Below, piece by piece: positions 36,536-47,150 of a stretch of DNA of 64,000 nucleotides (the first letter of the stretch is position 1; each line of letters starts with the position of its first letter). This DNA is from Desmodus rotundus (lineage: Eukaryota > Chordata > Mammalia > Chiroptera > Phyllostomidae): positions 18,486,739 to 18,550,738 of the forward strand of contig NC_071397.1 in the NCBI RefSeq assembly GCF_022682495.2. The letters are read 5' to 3'. Position numbers and translations under genes: made by a program. The notes beneath the pieces are model-generated. The model ran no database searches and was not told the DNA's origin. It saw only the letters and a list, made by a program, of their open reading frames with translations.

Positions 36536-38879
36536 CTGGAAATAAAATGGTGGAACTGGGTTCTGCCCCAGTTGGTTACCCTAGGTAACGTGCATTTTTA
36601 ACATTCTGACAAGGTGAGTGGAACTCATTGTATTAGTCCCCTGACCTCCTTGATATTTTGAGAAGTCTGAAAGCCTACTGAAGACAGTAGGTTCTCCTGG
36701 TATTCTTCACCTCACACTAACTATTTTTACGTGTTTATCTTTCCCATGCACTCGTGGCTGTGTGCCTGCTGTGTGAATAAACGCAGCCTGAACACCGGAA
36801 TTTCTGTGTTCTTGCCGCCGACTAGCTCCGGAAGCTTTTGTTCCATCGTGCTTCCAGCGCAGGCTTTTGAATGCAACTCTTCAGCGAAGCCAGTGCAAAG
36901 GTCACTTTTTCAAGACAGCCCCCACTTGTCCTTCAGGAGGACTTTATCTGCATCTCCTTGGTGCTCCTCGCTCCACTCCTCTTTCCCAGAAGCACACGCC
37001 GTCTAGCATTAGTATCACTGATGCACGGTAGTTAGCATTACTATGCAGTATCAACATTTGACGAGCTAGTCCTACAGTAAGCGTGCGTTAGTCATCCTTG
37101 TTTTGTTTGCCATACATCGTACAGTGCTTTTCAGGTGCTTCTTGTCCATGCACATTCTCTGTAACACATTGCTTAATATTTTACAGTTAAATAAACCTCT
37201 TCATATGTTGTTTTTTCTTTTCACTTTCCATGCAGCACAAAAGCAGGAAATGGATAGTGATAACAGAAACAGGAAATTCTAATTTGCTGATTAGCTTAGG
37301 TCTGAAAAAGTACAAAATCCACAACATACAACCCCCCCCACACTCAACTTGAAAACAGGCCTTTCATTCCCCACCCCATTACTTATTCATGAGAACATCT
37401 AATGTCTCTCTTAGGCCTTAATTATTCCTGATAGCGTTACTGACATTGTAGATAATTTAGGGGGATTGGAACTTGCAGGAGAAATAAAGTCCGGATTCTG
37501 ATCTCAGGTATGCAAAGGAAGAACAATTTGTGAGACACGGTTTAATCTCCCTGAGTCTCACTTTCTTTAGAAGACAAGGGAACTAGAATAGGTCTTTATT
37601 GTCAAATCTAACTATAAAAGCCTATGATTTTTAAAACATGGCTGTTGACATGTATATATACAGATATACATATATATGATTTAATGAGCACTACTATGGA
37701 CTAGGCGTATGCCATATAGTTTTACATCTGTTTTTGGTTTTGGCTGCTGGTAACAGAAATTCAACTCAACTTGCTGTAATACGCAGAAAAATGTTGGTTG
37801 GTATAACTGAGAAGACCCCAGGTTTATAGACTTTAGGCACAGCTGAATTCAGGAGCTTAACCGATGTGTTCCTTGTCCTGACTCTCTCCGTGTCATTGCT
37901 CTTCTGCCTTTCTCTGTCTCTGGCTTCTCTGCTGGCTTCACTCTGAGGTGGGACCATAGGATGCCGTGGAAAAGATGGACAGTGACAGGCTCACGCTGGA
38001 AAATGATGAGTGAGGATTCTAACTTGCCAAGCTGACATGAAAGGACTAACCCTTTGTCCAACCACTGGGTCCCAGAGAAGAATGATCTGATCATCCTTGT
38101 GTGTGATGAATGTCACACTGGGAGCTTGTGGGACACCTGTGATACATAGCCATACTGGGACCAATGAAGTGGAACAGCAGGTAAAGGAACAGTGGTGTCA
38201 AGAAAGTATATTAAACTCCTATCAAAATCGTGACCCTCCTGGGAGTGTCATCTTCAAAGTCATCTATCTATTGGGTGTTCCCAACCATGCACTGAGAACA
38301 TCTATATTGTTTCTGCAATGCTGGCAAAAAAATAAAAAAGATTTATGTTATGCTTAAACAACATGGGTTTTAGAGAAATAATTAGCATATTTATTTTAAG
38401 AGACAAAGATATCTATTTTTCTTTTACACAAAATAACTGAAACAGTAATTATCAAACATAAAAATGGATAAACATTGTAATGTTACATAATGTAGTAAAA
38501 ATTCCTTGAGTTGTAATCACTCGTCTTACCACATGTACAAGAATGCTCTTTACTTGCTATTTCTTTACAGACAAATTAGAAGAAATAATTATTCTTCTTA
38601 AAAAGGGGATAGTGATGTTCCAAGGTAGAAATATAAGAAAATACTGTGGCAAATTTTAAGTATAGAATGCTAGAATGGGAGACTAAATTAGAGTGCAGGG
38701 TTGAATCTCGTTTGGGTTCTAAAGTGAATCTGACCCTTATTTCACAGAAAAAAGGTGAAGTGTTGCAAATGAGGGCTCATGTTATGCCTGTCAACTTGGG
38801 CTCAAGAGGTAAGGTAAGAGGAAGGAGTGTGGACTGGTGGCTTGTTGGCGTGGTTGGAAAATAAATGAATAACGTGTAC
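36536..38879. other. Unassigned, with a weak MIR trace
   Basis: A weak MIR-like piece may lie at 37430-37620 (GAGACACGGTTTAATCTCCC, TGAGTCTCACTTTC). A GC-richer patch at 36760-37000 encodes a 91-codon plus frame without recognised similarity. A short TA-rich dinucleotide tract is at about 37650-37680. Confidence 0.4.
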
Positions 38880-39095
38880 AAAGAGCATCATTGACTGCAG
38901 ACCGTGGGATGGGCGCTCTGGCAAGTGCTCTGTCCGTGTTATCTTCTCACAGAGGCGGGCACTTCCTAACCCCATTTCACAACGAAAGGACCTGTGGCTG
39001 AGCGCAACAACCACGTGCCCAGGTCACAGGCCTCGAGAGTGGCAGTCCCAGGACTGGCTCTGAGCCTTGAAGCTGTGTTCTGTAGTGGGTGGAAC
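38880..39095 (+). mobile_element. MIR SINE
   Basis: MIR core: TTCTCACAGAGGCGGGCACT, CCCCATTTCACAACGAAAGG, CCCAGGTCACAGGCCTCGAG, then AGGACTGGCTCTGAGCCTTG. The 66-codon frame across it is a by-product. Confidence 0.7.
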
Positions 39096-40432
39096 TATAC
39101 GGAATTCCTATTTTTTTGTGGTTCAAAACGGGCATACAGCAGCTATTTCATAAGATTAAAGAATATGCCTGGCACTGGAACTTTTAAATATTAAAGAGAT
39201 GAACTTTGTATTTTTCTACCTTTAAAACCTCATGTGAGAAAGGTCAGTGTTTATTTACAATGTTTCTTTCTTCACAATTCAGAGAAAATACTTTTCTTTC
39301 CTCCTAATTCTAATTCCAGATGAATGCAATATAAAGTTTGAGTTATTAGTCATATTTACCATAGACAGGGACATGAGAAAAAATCTTATTATAAAACTCA
39401 AGTGATACGATATTAATTTTTTTGATTTACTATATAACAGGTGGTCATGAAATTAAAATGGAAGACAGTAAATCCAATTGCAGAATACTCTCATGATTAC
39501 TAGTTTTGTGACCACGGGCAAGTAACTGAATGTAATTCAGTTATAATAAGGTAATATATCTTGTAGAGTGTTCGTGAAAAATTAAATTAGAAAATGCAAG
39601 TGAAGGGCTCAGCACAGTGTCCAGCTGCATAAAAATTTCCTGTTATTAATAATTTTATTTTATTTTCAGATTTTTAAGGGAGTATTTGAGAAGTGCACCC
39701 ATTGTGGATATTCTGGGGTGGTTTGCTGATACAAGTACATTAGTCGCTAATATAATACATAACATAGGAATGAACTGAAGTGAAGACTCCATAAAGCATT
39801 CCCAGGCTGTTTAAGCCTTGGCTCTGCTGTCTAAGCCTGTGGTGCTATTCACGACCAAAGCTTATTTCAGAGTGTACATTTTATTTAATGGAAAGCATCC
39901 AATTTGTTATCTGAGCTGCACGAGAGAAACCTAGCCATGTGACATTTACTCTGGGTGCTCTGGGGTTTTGCCTACCTACAAATTTGCTCTTTCTCACAAA
40001 AAGACCAAGTAGTGGAAGTTCTCAGCAGTCATAGCAACTTGTTAAAAGGCTCTCTCTCCTTCCCTTGCTGAAAGACTCCTTCTTTATCAGAGCTCTCCCA
40101 AGAATTACATGCCACAGTGAGTCACACAGTAAATTCAGGGCTTCCCAGCAAGCAGCTTAGAGTCAGGTTCTGCAGCTATTTTTAGCTGCTCCCCACCCTG
40201 TAATGGAAGATACTGGATGAACTGGCAAATGACACATCGCACTGATGACAAACAGGGTGGATTGTGTCAGGCTGAGTTTCTAAGTCTCTGTTTTCTTTGG
40301 TATAAAATGGACAGTGGGGGGAAAAAAAAAACAACCCAAAAGGTCTTCTTGAGATGAGTACCATGGAGATACAGCACCGTGAAGCAGAAACGTGCTTCTT
40401 CGCAATTCTCCGATTTCCACACTGTTCCCAAT
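39096..40432. other. Unassigned, with a MIR fragment
   Basis: A MIR-like stretch lies at 39490-39640 (TTGTGACCACGGGCAAGTAAC, GGGCTCAGCACAGTGTCCAG). The remainder has no gene or recognised repeat. Confidence 0.45.
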
Positions 40433-40983
40433 CCACGAGGGGGAACCCCGGAATTTATTTATAAAGATCGTGTCTTTATTCTTACATATTTAAACTGCAG
40501 TCACCTTGAAAGCTCTCTCCATTTGATGCAACACACCTATCGAGGTGTTTTGTCCACTGCTCCAAACAGTTTTACAACTTGTTGATTTTGATGCCATTTA
40601 GGTTTTTTTCACCTCTTTCATATCAGCACCATGTTTCCCTTTGAGGAATTTTTTCATTTGGGGAAACAAGAAGTAGTTGCTCAGGGCAAGATCGGGTGAA
40701 AAGGGAGAGTGGGGCACGAGGGTCATGCTGTTTTTGCTCAGAAACTGCTGAACACCCAGCATGGTGCGGGCAGATGAATACTTAAATCAGCCATCGTGAA
40801 ATGGGAAAGCATGATAAAAGAGTCTTCAAAAAAATTCACACAGCCTCTCACAACAGTGCCAGCTGGTGCACTGATTCAGATGGGATCCTAGGACACTCAC
40901 CTAGCGGGGGGCAAGCCTCTTCTACAAGGGGCCTGCCCTCCAGAAGACAATTCGTTTTTTTTTTTGGCCCCCCCCCTTGTGTA
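40433..40983 (-). mobile_element. Mariner-family relic, deleted
   Basis: The left end CCACGAGGGGGAACCCCGGAATT and the inverted right end (reverse complement ACAAGGGGGGGGGCC...ACGAATT) look like matching terminal repeats around 550 bp. On the minus strand is the carboxyl part of a mariner transposase. It is a different family from the TTGGGTTGGCCA elements at 30.6 and 42.3 kb. A TA duplication is visible only on the right, so the exact borders are uncertain. Confidence 0.7.
40480..40760 (-). pseudogene. Mariner transposase, carboxyl part
   Basis: Minus-strand translation gives a GVQQFLSKNSMTLVPHSPFS segment followed by PDLALSNYFLFPQMKKFLKG, which is the mariner block around the third catalytic acid (usual form PYSPDLAPCDFFLFP). 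Here that aspartate position reads N. A later frame gives CLEQWTKHLDRCVASNGESF, the typical end of the protein. There is a frame change or stop near 40600. Both the acid change and the frame breaks make it inactive. Confidence 0.75.
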
Positions 40984-41258
40984 ATCAGGGCGAACTTAAA
41001 GCTACCCAAGCAGTTATAATCTATATTTCACTTGCAAGATCTCACTGTGACTGTGAATAATTCAGAAACAGTAACTAGAATGGTAACTAGAGCATTGCAC
41101 CATCACATGCATCAAAAGATAACATTTCCCCGGCAGCTCAGACCTTAAAGTCAGCATGCACATAATATAGTGCCTTTTCTAATGAGATAACTGTTCCCAC
41201 CTTTCTCCATTTATTTTCTCACGAAGCCAGACATTTCCTAAAGCTGAAGAAATGTGCA
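40984..41258. other. Unassigned sequence
   Basis: No feature recognised. Confidence 0.4.
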
Positions 41259-41388
41259 TACCGGACGGGACAAAAGTAGGTTTACAGTTGTTTGTAGGGA
41301 AAATAATATAATAATATGTAATAATACAAAAATAAACTCTGTATTTCATGGACTCGCTACTGTAAACCTACTTTTGCCCCACCCTGTA
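41259..41388. mobile_element. Palindromic mariner-type mini-element, copy B
   Basis: TA-CCGGACGGGACAAAAGTAGG...CCTACTTTTGCCCCACCCTG-TA. The last about 30 bp (TGTAAACCTACTTTTGCCCC) are the near-perfect reverse complement of the first about 30 (GGGACAAAAGTAGGTTTACA). The middle is AT-rich (ATAATATAATAATATGTAAT). This copy has the best-preserved right end of the three. Confidence 0.85.
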
Positions 41389-42340
41389 TATTCATCATAG
41401 TGCTTATTAAAATGTATCATTATTCTTCTTATATGTCTGTTTCCCAAGTATACTTTTTTCATCTTTGTCCTTAGCATGTAGCATAATACCAGGTATTATG
41501 TACAAATATCAATATACAACTATATACATATGAGTATATAGAAAATGGGATCATATTATGCATGTTCTTTCACAATCTTACTTTGCATATCTAACAAACA
41601 TCATAGAAATTTTGCATACCACTACTGAGATACATATTTTTCATATATTTCATTTTATAGAAGAATGATAATTTCTTTACCCAGTCCTCTCTTAGTGGAC
41701 CAGTTTATACTTATTAAACCAACTAAAATTTAATTAGTTTAATTAAATTAGTTAAAATGGTTTATAATTATTAGGAGAAAGGTACATTGCAGTGTGTTTT
41801 TATTCAGTCTCTCTTCACTTATTAATTCCATCAGCAAATATTTACTGATTGCTCTGTGTCAGACTCCATGTAAACTGTGGGAATATCATAAAACCCAACA
41901 TTTTAGTAACCATAGAGAAATGATAAACAAAATAAATTAGAAAAATAAATAATATGGGGTCAAGCAAATCACTTATGATCTGCTACTTTTCTTAATGAAT
42001 GTGACACATGAATAAATGTGATTATTAAACATATATGTTCAAGTGTGGTTGGTACTACGGAGAAAAATTAAACAGGGAGCACTGGAGGGAAAATTTAAAT
42101 AGAGTGATTAGGGGCTGTCTGGAAGTATCACATCTGAGTAAAGACCTGAAGGTGAGGGGTCCCTGGTAAGCTCTTCAAGGACAAGTATCATGTGTCTTTG
42201 CTCATCCTCATGTGGACATCACTGCCCTCAGGGAGCTCAGAGTCTAAGTTCTAATGTTATCTGGGTTAGTTCCAAATTGTGAGGTTATGATAATTTTGTA
42301 TTGTGTGTATGGGTATAAAACATGTACATATATAACAATA
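41389..42340. other. Ancient LINE-like relics
   Basis: At 41515-41710 there is weak, inverted, very old L1M-like sequence (ATATAGAAAATGGGATCATAT, TTTTGCATACCACTACTGAG). At 41815-42250 the order TCAGCAAATATTTACTGATTG, CTCTGTGTCAGACTCCATGT, ATCTGAGTAAAGACCTGAAGG resembles a widespread ancient (L2-like) repeat. No gene was seen. Confidence 0.45.
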
Positions 42341-42742
42341 TATTGGGTTGGCCAGAAGTTCCTTTGATTTTATCCTTACAATGGCTCTAGTAGTGCTCAG
42401 TTATCTTCAACTTCATTTGAAACATTTTTGTTAGATTGTATTGTGACAGCTGTCATATCAGCATGCATTTAAAATAACATCAAAATTGGCAAGTATTTGT
42501 GCAGCCATTTTAATATTGAAGATGAAAGCAAATACACATTGTCAGTATATTATGCTTTATTATTTTAAGAAAGGTAAAAATGGAACTTCTGCTCAAGATG
42601 GTGGTGTAGGTAAATGCAACTCTCCTCCTTGTACAACTACAGGAAAGTTACAACTAAAATATAGAAGAACCATCACTTGGAACCATCAGAAAATTGAGCT
42701 GTATGGAAGTCCAACAACTAAAGAATTAAAGAAACCACATTT

Positions 42743-42796
42743 AGCCCTGGCTGGTGTGGCCCAGTGGATTGAGTGCCAGTCTGTGAACCACAGGCT
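42743..42796 (+). mobile_element. Ves SINE head fragment within HAL1
   Basis: The piece starts AGCCCTGGCTGGTGTGGCCCAG and runs through TGGATTGAGTGCCAGTCTGTG, then returns at once to HAL1 leader sequence (GGTGTCTGGCATCAGGATGAG). The SINE body, tail and target repeat are missing. About 330 bp of HAL1 leader, present in copy 1 at roughly 15776-16105, is absent here. Confidence 0.85.
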
Positions 42797-43249
42797 CTAC
42801 TGAGGTGTCTGGCATCAGGATGAGAGCTGGGAGACAGCTTTTTCCCAGACAGAACTGTAGACAGTGGCCATTGTACCTTTTCTGAGCCCTCCCCCACACA
42901 GAGCCACAGTGTGGCAGCACCATATCTGAATCTCCGTCAACCTGGCTCACACAGTAAGCCAGCCCTAAGGACTACCTACAGGTCTGCCCCATCCATCTTA
43001 CGGGCCCATCTTATGGATACTGTTAACAGTAGCTATTCCATATGAAGGGCTGGGCTAGGCCCAGGTTTCAGACTTTCCTAAATTTGTTCAAACAAGTAAC
43101 ACCTGAGCCCAGCCGCTGAACCTCTTGCTGAATAGATTAAACCAAGAATCAAAACAATGATTTGGAACATAAGGAAGCACAAAAACCCCAACTAGAATAA
43201 GAAGGAAAAAGAATTTAAAAAATTGAGGATAGTGTAAGCAGCCTCTGGG

Positions 43250-43745
43250 ACAACTTCAAGAGGTCCAGCATTTGCATCATAGGGGTGCCAGAAAGAGTAG
43301 AGAAAGAATAAGAAATTAGAAATCTATTTGAAAAATAATGAAAGAAAACTTCCCTAATTTGGTGAAGGAAATAGACATGCAAGTCCAGGAAGCACAGAGA
43401 GTCCCAAACAAGATGGATACAAACAGGCCCACTCCCAGACACATTGTAATTAAAATGCCAAAGACTGAAGATAAAGAGAGAATCTTAAAAGCAGCAAGAG
43501 AAAAGCAGTTAGTTATCTACAGGGGAGTTCCCACAAGACTGTCATCTGATTTCTCAAAAGAAACTTTGCAGGCTAGAAGGGATTGGCAAGAAATATCCAA
43601 AGTGATGATGAAAAGCAGGGACCTACAGCAAGATTGCTCTCCCCAGCAAAGCTATCATTTAGAATCAAAGGGCAGATAAAGAGCTGCCCAGAGAAGAAAA
43701 AACTAAAGGAGGTCATCATCACCAAACCATTATTATATGAAATGT
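43250..43745 (+). pseudogene. L1 ORF1p-like relic in HAL1 copy 2
   Basis: The best kept part is an open frame at 43338-43679, starting [20 protein letters not shown], with the [20 protein letters not shown] block and the LSSDFSKETLQARRDWQEI block. These are the RNA-recognition and carboxyl-terminal domains of L1 ORF1p, which bind nucleic acid. Upstream, the SLWDNFKRSS segment is in another frame after a stop. The amino coiled coil is deleted. The last part (PAKLSFRIKGQIK-like) is shifted after 43640. It lacks the trimer-forming region and cannot be functional. Confidence 0.85.
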
Positions 43746-44247
43746 TAAAGGGACTTGTTTAAGAAAAAGAAGATCAAAACTATGAACAATAAAATGGCAA
43801 CAAACACATACCTATCAACAACTGAATCTAAAAAACAAACTAAGCAAACAAGAACAGAGACATAATCATGGATACAGGGATCATTTTGATGGTTGCCAGG
43901 TGAGAGGGTGGTGTGGGAGAATGGGTAAAGAGGTGAGGGGATTAAGAAGTACATATTGGTAGTTAGAGAATAGCCATGGGGATGTAAGGTACACCATAGG
44001 GAATGGAGTAGCCAAAGAAGTCAGGAATGACTTGGAGATAGAACAGTGGTGTGGGGATTGCCTGAGGGAGTAGGGGGTGCTGGATGGAGTTGGGTGAAGG
44101 AGAAAAATTGAGACAACTGTAATAGCATAATCAATAAAATATAACTTAAAAAAAGAAAGGTAAAAATGCAACTGAACAGCAAAACAGATTTGTGCAGTGC
44201 ATGGAGAAGGTGGTATGACTGATCGACTGTGTCAAAAGTGGTTTGCA

Positions 44248-44363
44248 AAGTTTCTTGGTGCTCTTGACATTTTGGCCAGATAATTCTATGCTCTGAAGTT
44301 GGCTCATGCATTGGTAGATGTTTAGCAGCGCTCCTGGCCTCTAACCACTAGAAGCCAATAGCT
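44248..44363 (-). mobile_element. MER5-like segment within mariner copy 2
   Basis: TTGACATTTTGGCCAGATAAT, GGTAGATGTTTAGCAGCGCT and CTGGCCTCTAACCACTAGAAG follow a MER5-class hAT repeat in reverse order as I remember it. It lies exactly where copy 1 has about 115 bp of mariner coding sequence and replaces it with a nearly equal length. No target duplication of an ordinary hAT insertion is evident. Confidence 0.55.
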
Positions 44364-44477
44364 AGAGATAGCCAATATACCCAAAATATCCAAATCAATG
44401 AAGTTATTGGTAAAAATGAAAAATGTATCTTTTATTTTATGGAAAAAACCATATGGACTTTTGGGCCAACCCAAATA

Positions 44478-45469
44478 TAAATATTAAAAGTATATATTTA
44501 AATATTTCCAACTTTTTTACAACAGCCACATGCCGCTTCTTTAATAAGAAAAAATGAGATACTAACTTAAAAATGCTCTCTCAATTTAATTTGTTAGCAT
44601 ATCACACTGTGGACACGTGTTATGGTGGTAAACCACCTACCCCCTTCCTCAGCCTTATTCACGTGAACCGCTGTTGAACTAAGACTCACCCATCATGCAC
44701 ATAGGCAATCTTTGCTTTGCTCTAAGTGCAACACTGTGTATTTGCATCTTTAGTTTTGGCTCTAAGTTATCCTAGTTTGGGAAATTGTAAGATTTCTTTG
44801 AAAAACTGAAATGGGATGCACTGTTTGGCAGCTTGAATGTAAAAGGTCAAGAAGACCTTTGGGAGCAATTCCTAGAGGCTTTTGCCTATTTCTTCTATCT
44901 TCTTTCCTCCATTTTGGGGAGATGTGGCTCTCTCTCTTTGCCGGAGGTCAGACTGCTCCCTGCACCTCTGATGGACTGTTCTGTGAATTGATGTAGTAGG
45001 GAATGCTTGCAGAAGTAAATTGAGGGAGATCCAGGAATGAGAGACTGTTTGGCTTCTGAAAGAAGGTTTTTATATTTTTACATAGCATGGTTTTAGTTCA
45101 CCCTGTAATACTGTAAATGCCTCCATCTTTTATATGCAGAAAAATGCTAAAACCCATCTCTAGAAGCTTATCAGCAAGAATGCCTTTATTTCTACAACTA
45201 TTGTCTACTTCGATATAACATTCCTAGCTCTTTCCAGTGAAAGATTTCTCTGAAGGAAGCTTAAAAGCTGTTTGCAATTGAAAAAAGAAAGAATTTGCTT
45301 AAAGTTCGTAATATTAGTTTTCTCTCCTCCTAGCATTTGCATAGAAGCTGATATATTCCAAAGCATTTTTACAGCTCTCCTGTGATTTTCTAAGGTCAGA
45401 ATGTTATTTTTGTACATACTTTATAAGTGAGAAAAATAAGACATAGAAAAGATAAAATTGCCCAAGGGC
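44478..45469. other. Unassigned sequence
   Basis: No gene or recognised repeat. Confidence 0.45.
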
Positions 45470-45725
45470 ATAAGGTGAACATTTATTGAGTACTTAACTG
45501 TGTCACTCTGGATTCTAAGTACTTTATATATATTCACTCATTTACTCTCACAATAGTCCAGATGATTTTAGGTATTCTATCCTAATTTTTCAGAGCAGGA
45601 AATGAAGCATTGAGAGATTAAATAACTTAACTCAAGGACGTGCACAGCTAGTTAGTGGCAGAGACAGCATTTTACCCTGGTTCTGAGCCCAAGCACTGAA
45701 CTCATGATTCAGTACAGCTGCTCCA
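45470..45725 (+). mobile_element. MIR SINE, near full length
   Basis: Ordered MIR blocks: ACATTTATTGAGTACTTAACT, TCATTTACTCTCACAATAGTC, TTTCAGAGCAGGAAATGAAGC, ACGTGCACAGCTAGTTAGTGG, and TTCTGAGCCCAAGCACTGAAC. Confidence 0.78.
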
Positions 45726-46714
45726 CTGGGTAGACAGGAAACGGTCATGGAATCTGAGCTCTAGAAGGTCTCTAAGTTTAGTAGTTGCAACCCTGGTATG
45801 AGTAGTGCCTTGGGATATATAAATAAGCCAAGCTAATCTTGGGATTTTTCATAACTATTACAGTGAACTTACAACAAAATGTAGTCCTAGCAATTCTATT
45901 ACATTCTGTTCTCTATGAAGGATAATAAATTAATAAAACACCTGTACATTTGCATTCATAGGGATAGTACTACCTTTTTGGCAGCGGGACCTGCATTCTT
46001 AAGAAATGTTGAAATAGAGCTGTCCACACAATTGTCCCCTCCCTGCAGAAATCTCTTTATGACATCTGTGACAAATGCTAACTCATTTCTGCTCAATCAC
46101 ACGCAGCCATGGCAAGTATCTTAATTTTTTTGAGGCAATTTGTTCTATTTGGGGCTAACTAATTGTTTGGAATTTTATTTATATATTTATCTCCCATATA
46201 TGTATTTTGGATAGAAATCTCTATCCTGATTGGAGTAAAATATTTTGCTTTAAACATTCTAAGATATAGTAGTCAATCTCCATATTTAATTAAGCTCCAG
46301 TTTTATCAAGAGAAAGCAGAAGTGCTTTACAAACTGTTTGGGACAGTAAGATAAAAATGGAGAATAAATGTTTAACAAATATATTAATAGTTATTAACAG
46401 GAGAGAAAAATTTGACCTGTAATAATGCATGGTGTTAAGGTCCATAATTTCTTCCACTTTATCTCTGAAACTTTCATTATAAAGCTATGTGATAGTAGTA
46501 AGACTAATATAAGCAAATAATTTTGGATTACAGGCTTGGAACAAAAAAGGTTTACACTGTGTGAAGATTGTGTGTGTGAGTGTTTTAAAGGGGATGAAAA
46601 GAGAAAGATGTGTATAATTAATTGAGCAGACTAGTTCAAAGGCTACTTTCATAATTTTGTTTTTCCTTTCACATGTCAACATTTCAAGTAGTAAAATTCA
46701 ATTTGGTAAATAAT
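45726..46714. other. Unassigned AT-rich sequence
   Basis: No gene or recognised repeat. Confidence 0.45.
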
Positions 46715-47150
46715 TATTAATCATCTTCCAGGTGCCAGACACTGTGTGAGGTACTGGGGATGCAACGGTGAACACACAAATACAGTCTCTGCCTTTAGGG
46801 CGTAGTATGAATGGGGTGTGTTTCCACTAAGGGGGTGATGGAAGTGAAGTGCGGGCAGCATCCCCCTAGATAAGCCTGTGCCTCGGCCAGGGCTGCGCCT
46901 GTCTGGGAAAGGAGACCTTTAACCAGGGCAAATGTGCCGTGTGGGCTTTACAGCCATCTGCCTGCCTTTGTAGGGCTTACATTCTAAAAAGAAAGTCAGT
47001 CTTTAAACAAATAACTATGTGAGTAGTATTACAAAGAGGAAGCATAAGACACAAAGCTTTTTAATTTAGATCAGAAGGCCAGGAAAACCTCCTTGAGAAA
47101 GTGACATTTAAGATGAGCACTAAAGAACATGACTAGGAATCGAAGCCACA
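46715..47150 (+). mobile_element. Ancient L2-like repeat, interrupted
   Basis: CCAGGTGCCAGACACTGTGTG, GGTACTGGGGATGCAACGGT, then (after about 170 bp of other sequence) TAGGGCTTACATTCTAAAAAG, CCAGGAAAACCTCCTTGAGA and AAGTGACATTTAAGATGAGC occur in the order of a well known ancient mammalian interspersed repeat. I assign it loosely to the LINE2-type relics. Confidence 0.5.

Larger units (their letters stand above)
42587..44152 (+). mobile_element. HAL1 (half-L1) copy 2, inside a mariner
   Basis: It starts with the L1-type 5' end TTCTGCTCAAGATGGTGGTG and ends with GCATAATCAATAAAATATAA plus an A-rich tail. The target duplication is 20 bp (19/20): 42567-42586 and 44153-44172, both within mariner sequence. 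At 1.57 kb it is shorter than copy 1 because two parts are missing: a leader section replaced by a SINE fragment, and the leader end plus ORF1 start (junction near 43130). The ORF1 relic and 3' UTR remain and there is no ORF2. Its movement needed L1 enzymes in trans. Confidence 0.9.
42341..44477 (+). mobile_element. Mariner copy 2, split by a HAL1
   Basis: The left end TA-TTGGGTTGGCCAGAAGTTC and right end TTTTGGGCCAACCCAAA-TA match copy 1 at 30.6 kb. Removing the HAL1 and one target repeat leaves about 551 bp, close to the 568 bp of copy 1, and it aligns with copy 1 through the helix-turn-helix region and the 3' end. Between the WFAKF-like point (about 44247) and AGATAGCCAATATACC (about 44364), copy 2 carries a different sequence of similar length that looks like a MER5 element. 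No catalytic domain is present. Confidence 0.88.

Noticed and set aside
43338..43679. A host protein gene encoding an RNA-binding domain
   Set aside because: The residues follow L1 ORF1p, and it sits within a HAL1 with target duplications, without amino half or splice structure.
43745..44311. Minus-strand frames of 69-96 codons over the HAL1 3' UTR
   Set aside because: They recur in the equivalent part of copy 1 (17798-18243) because both are the reverse of the same purine-rich 3' UTR, not because of coding.
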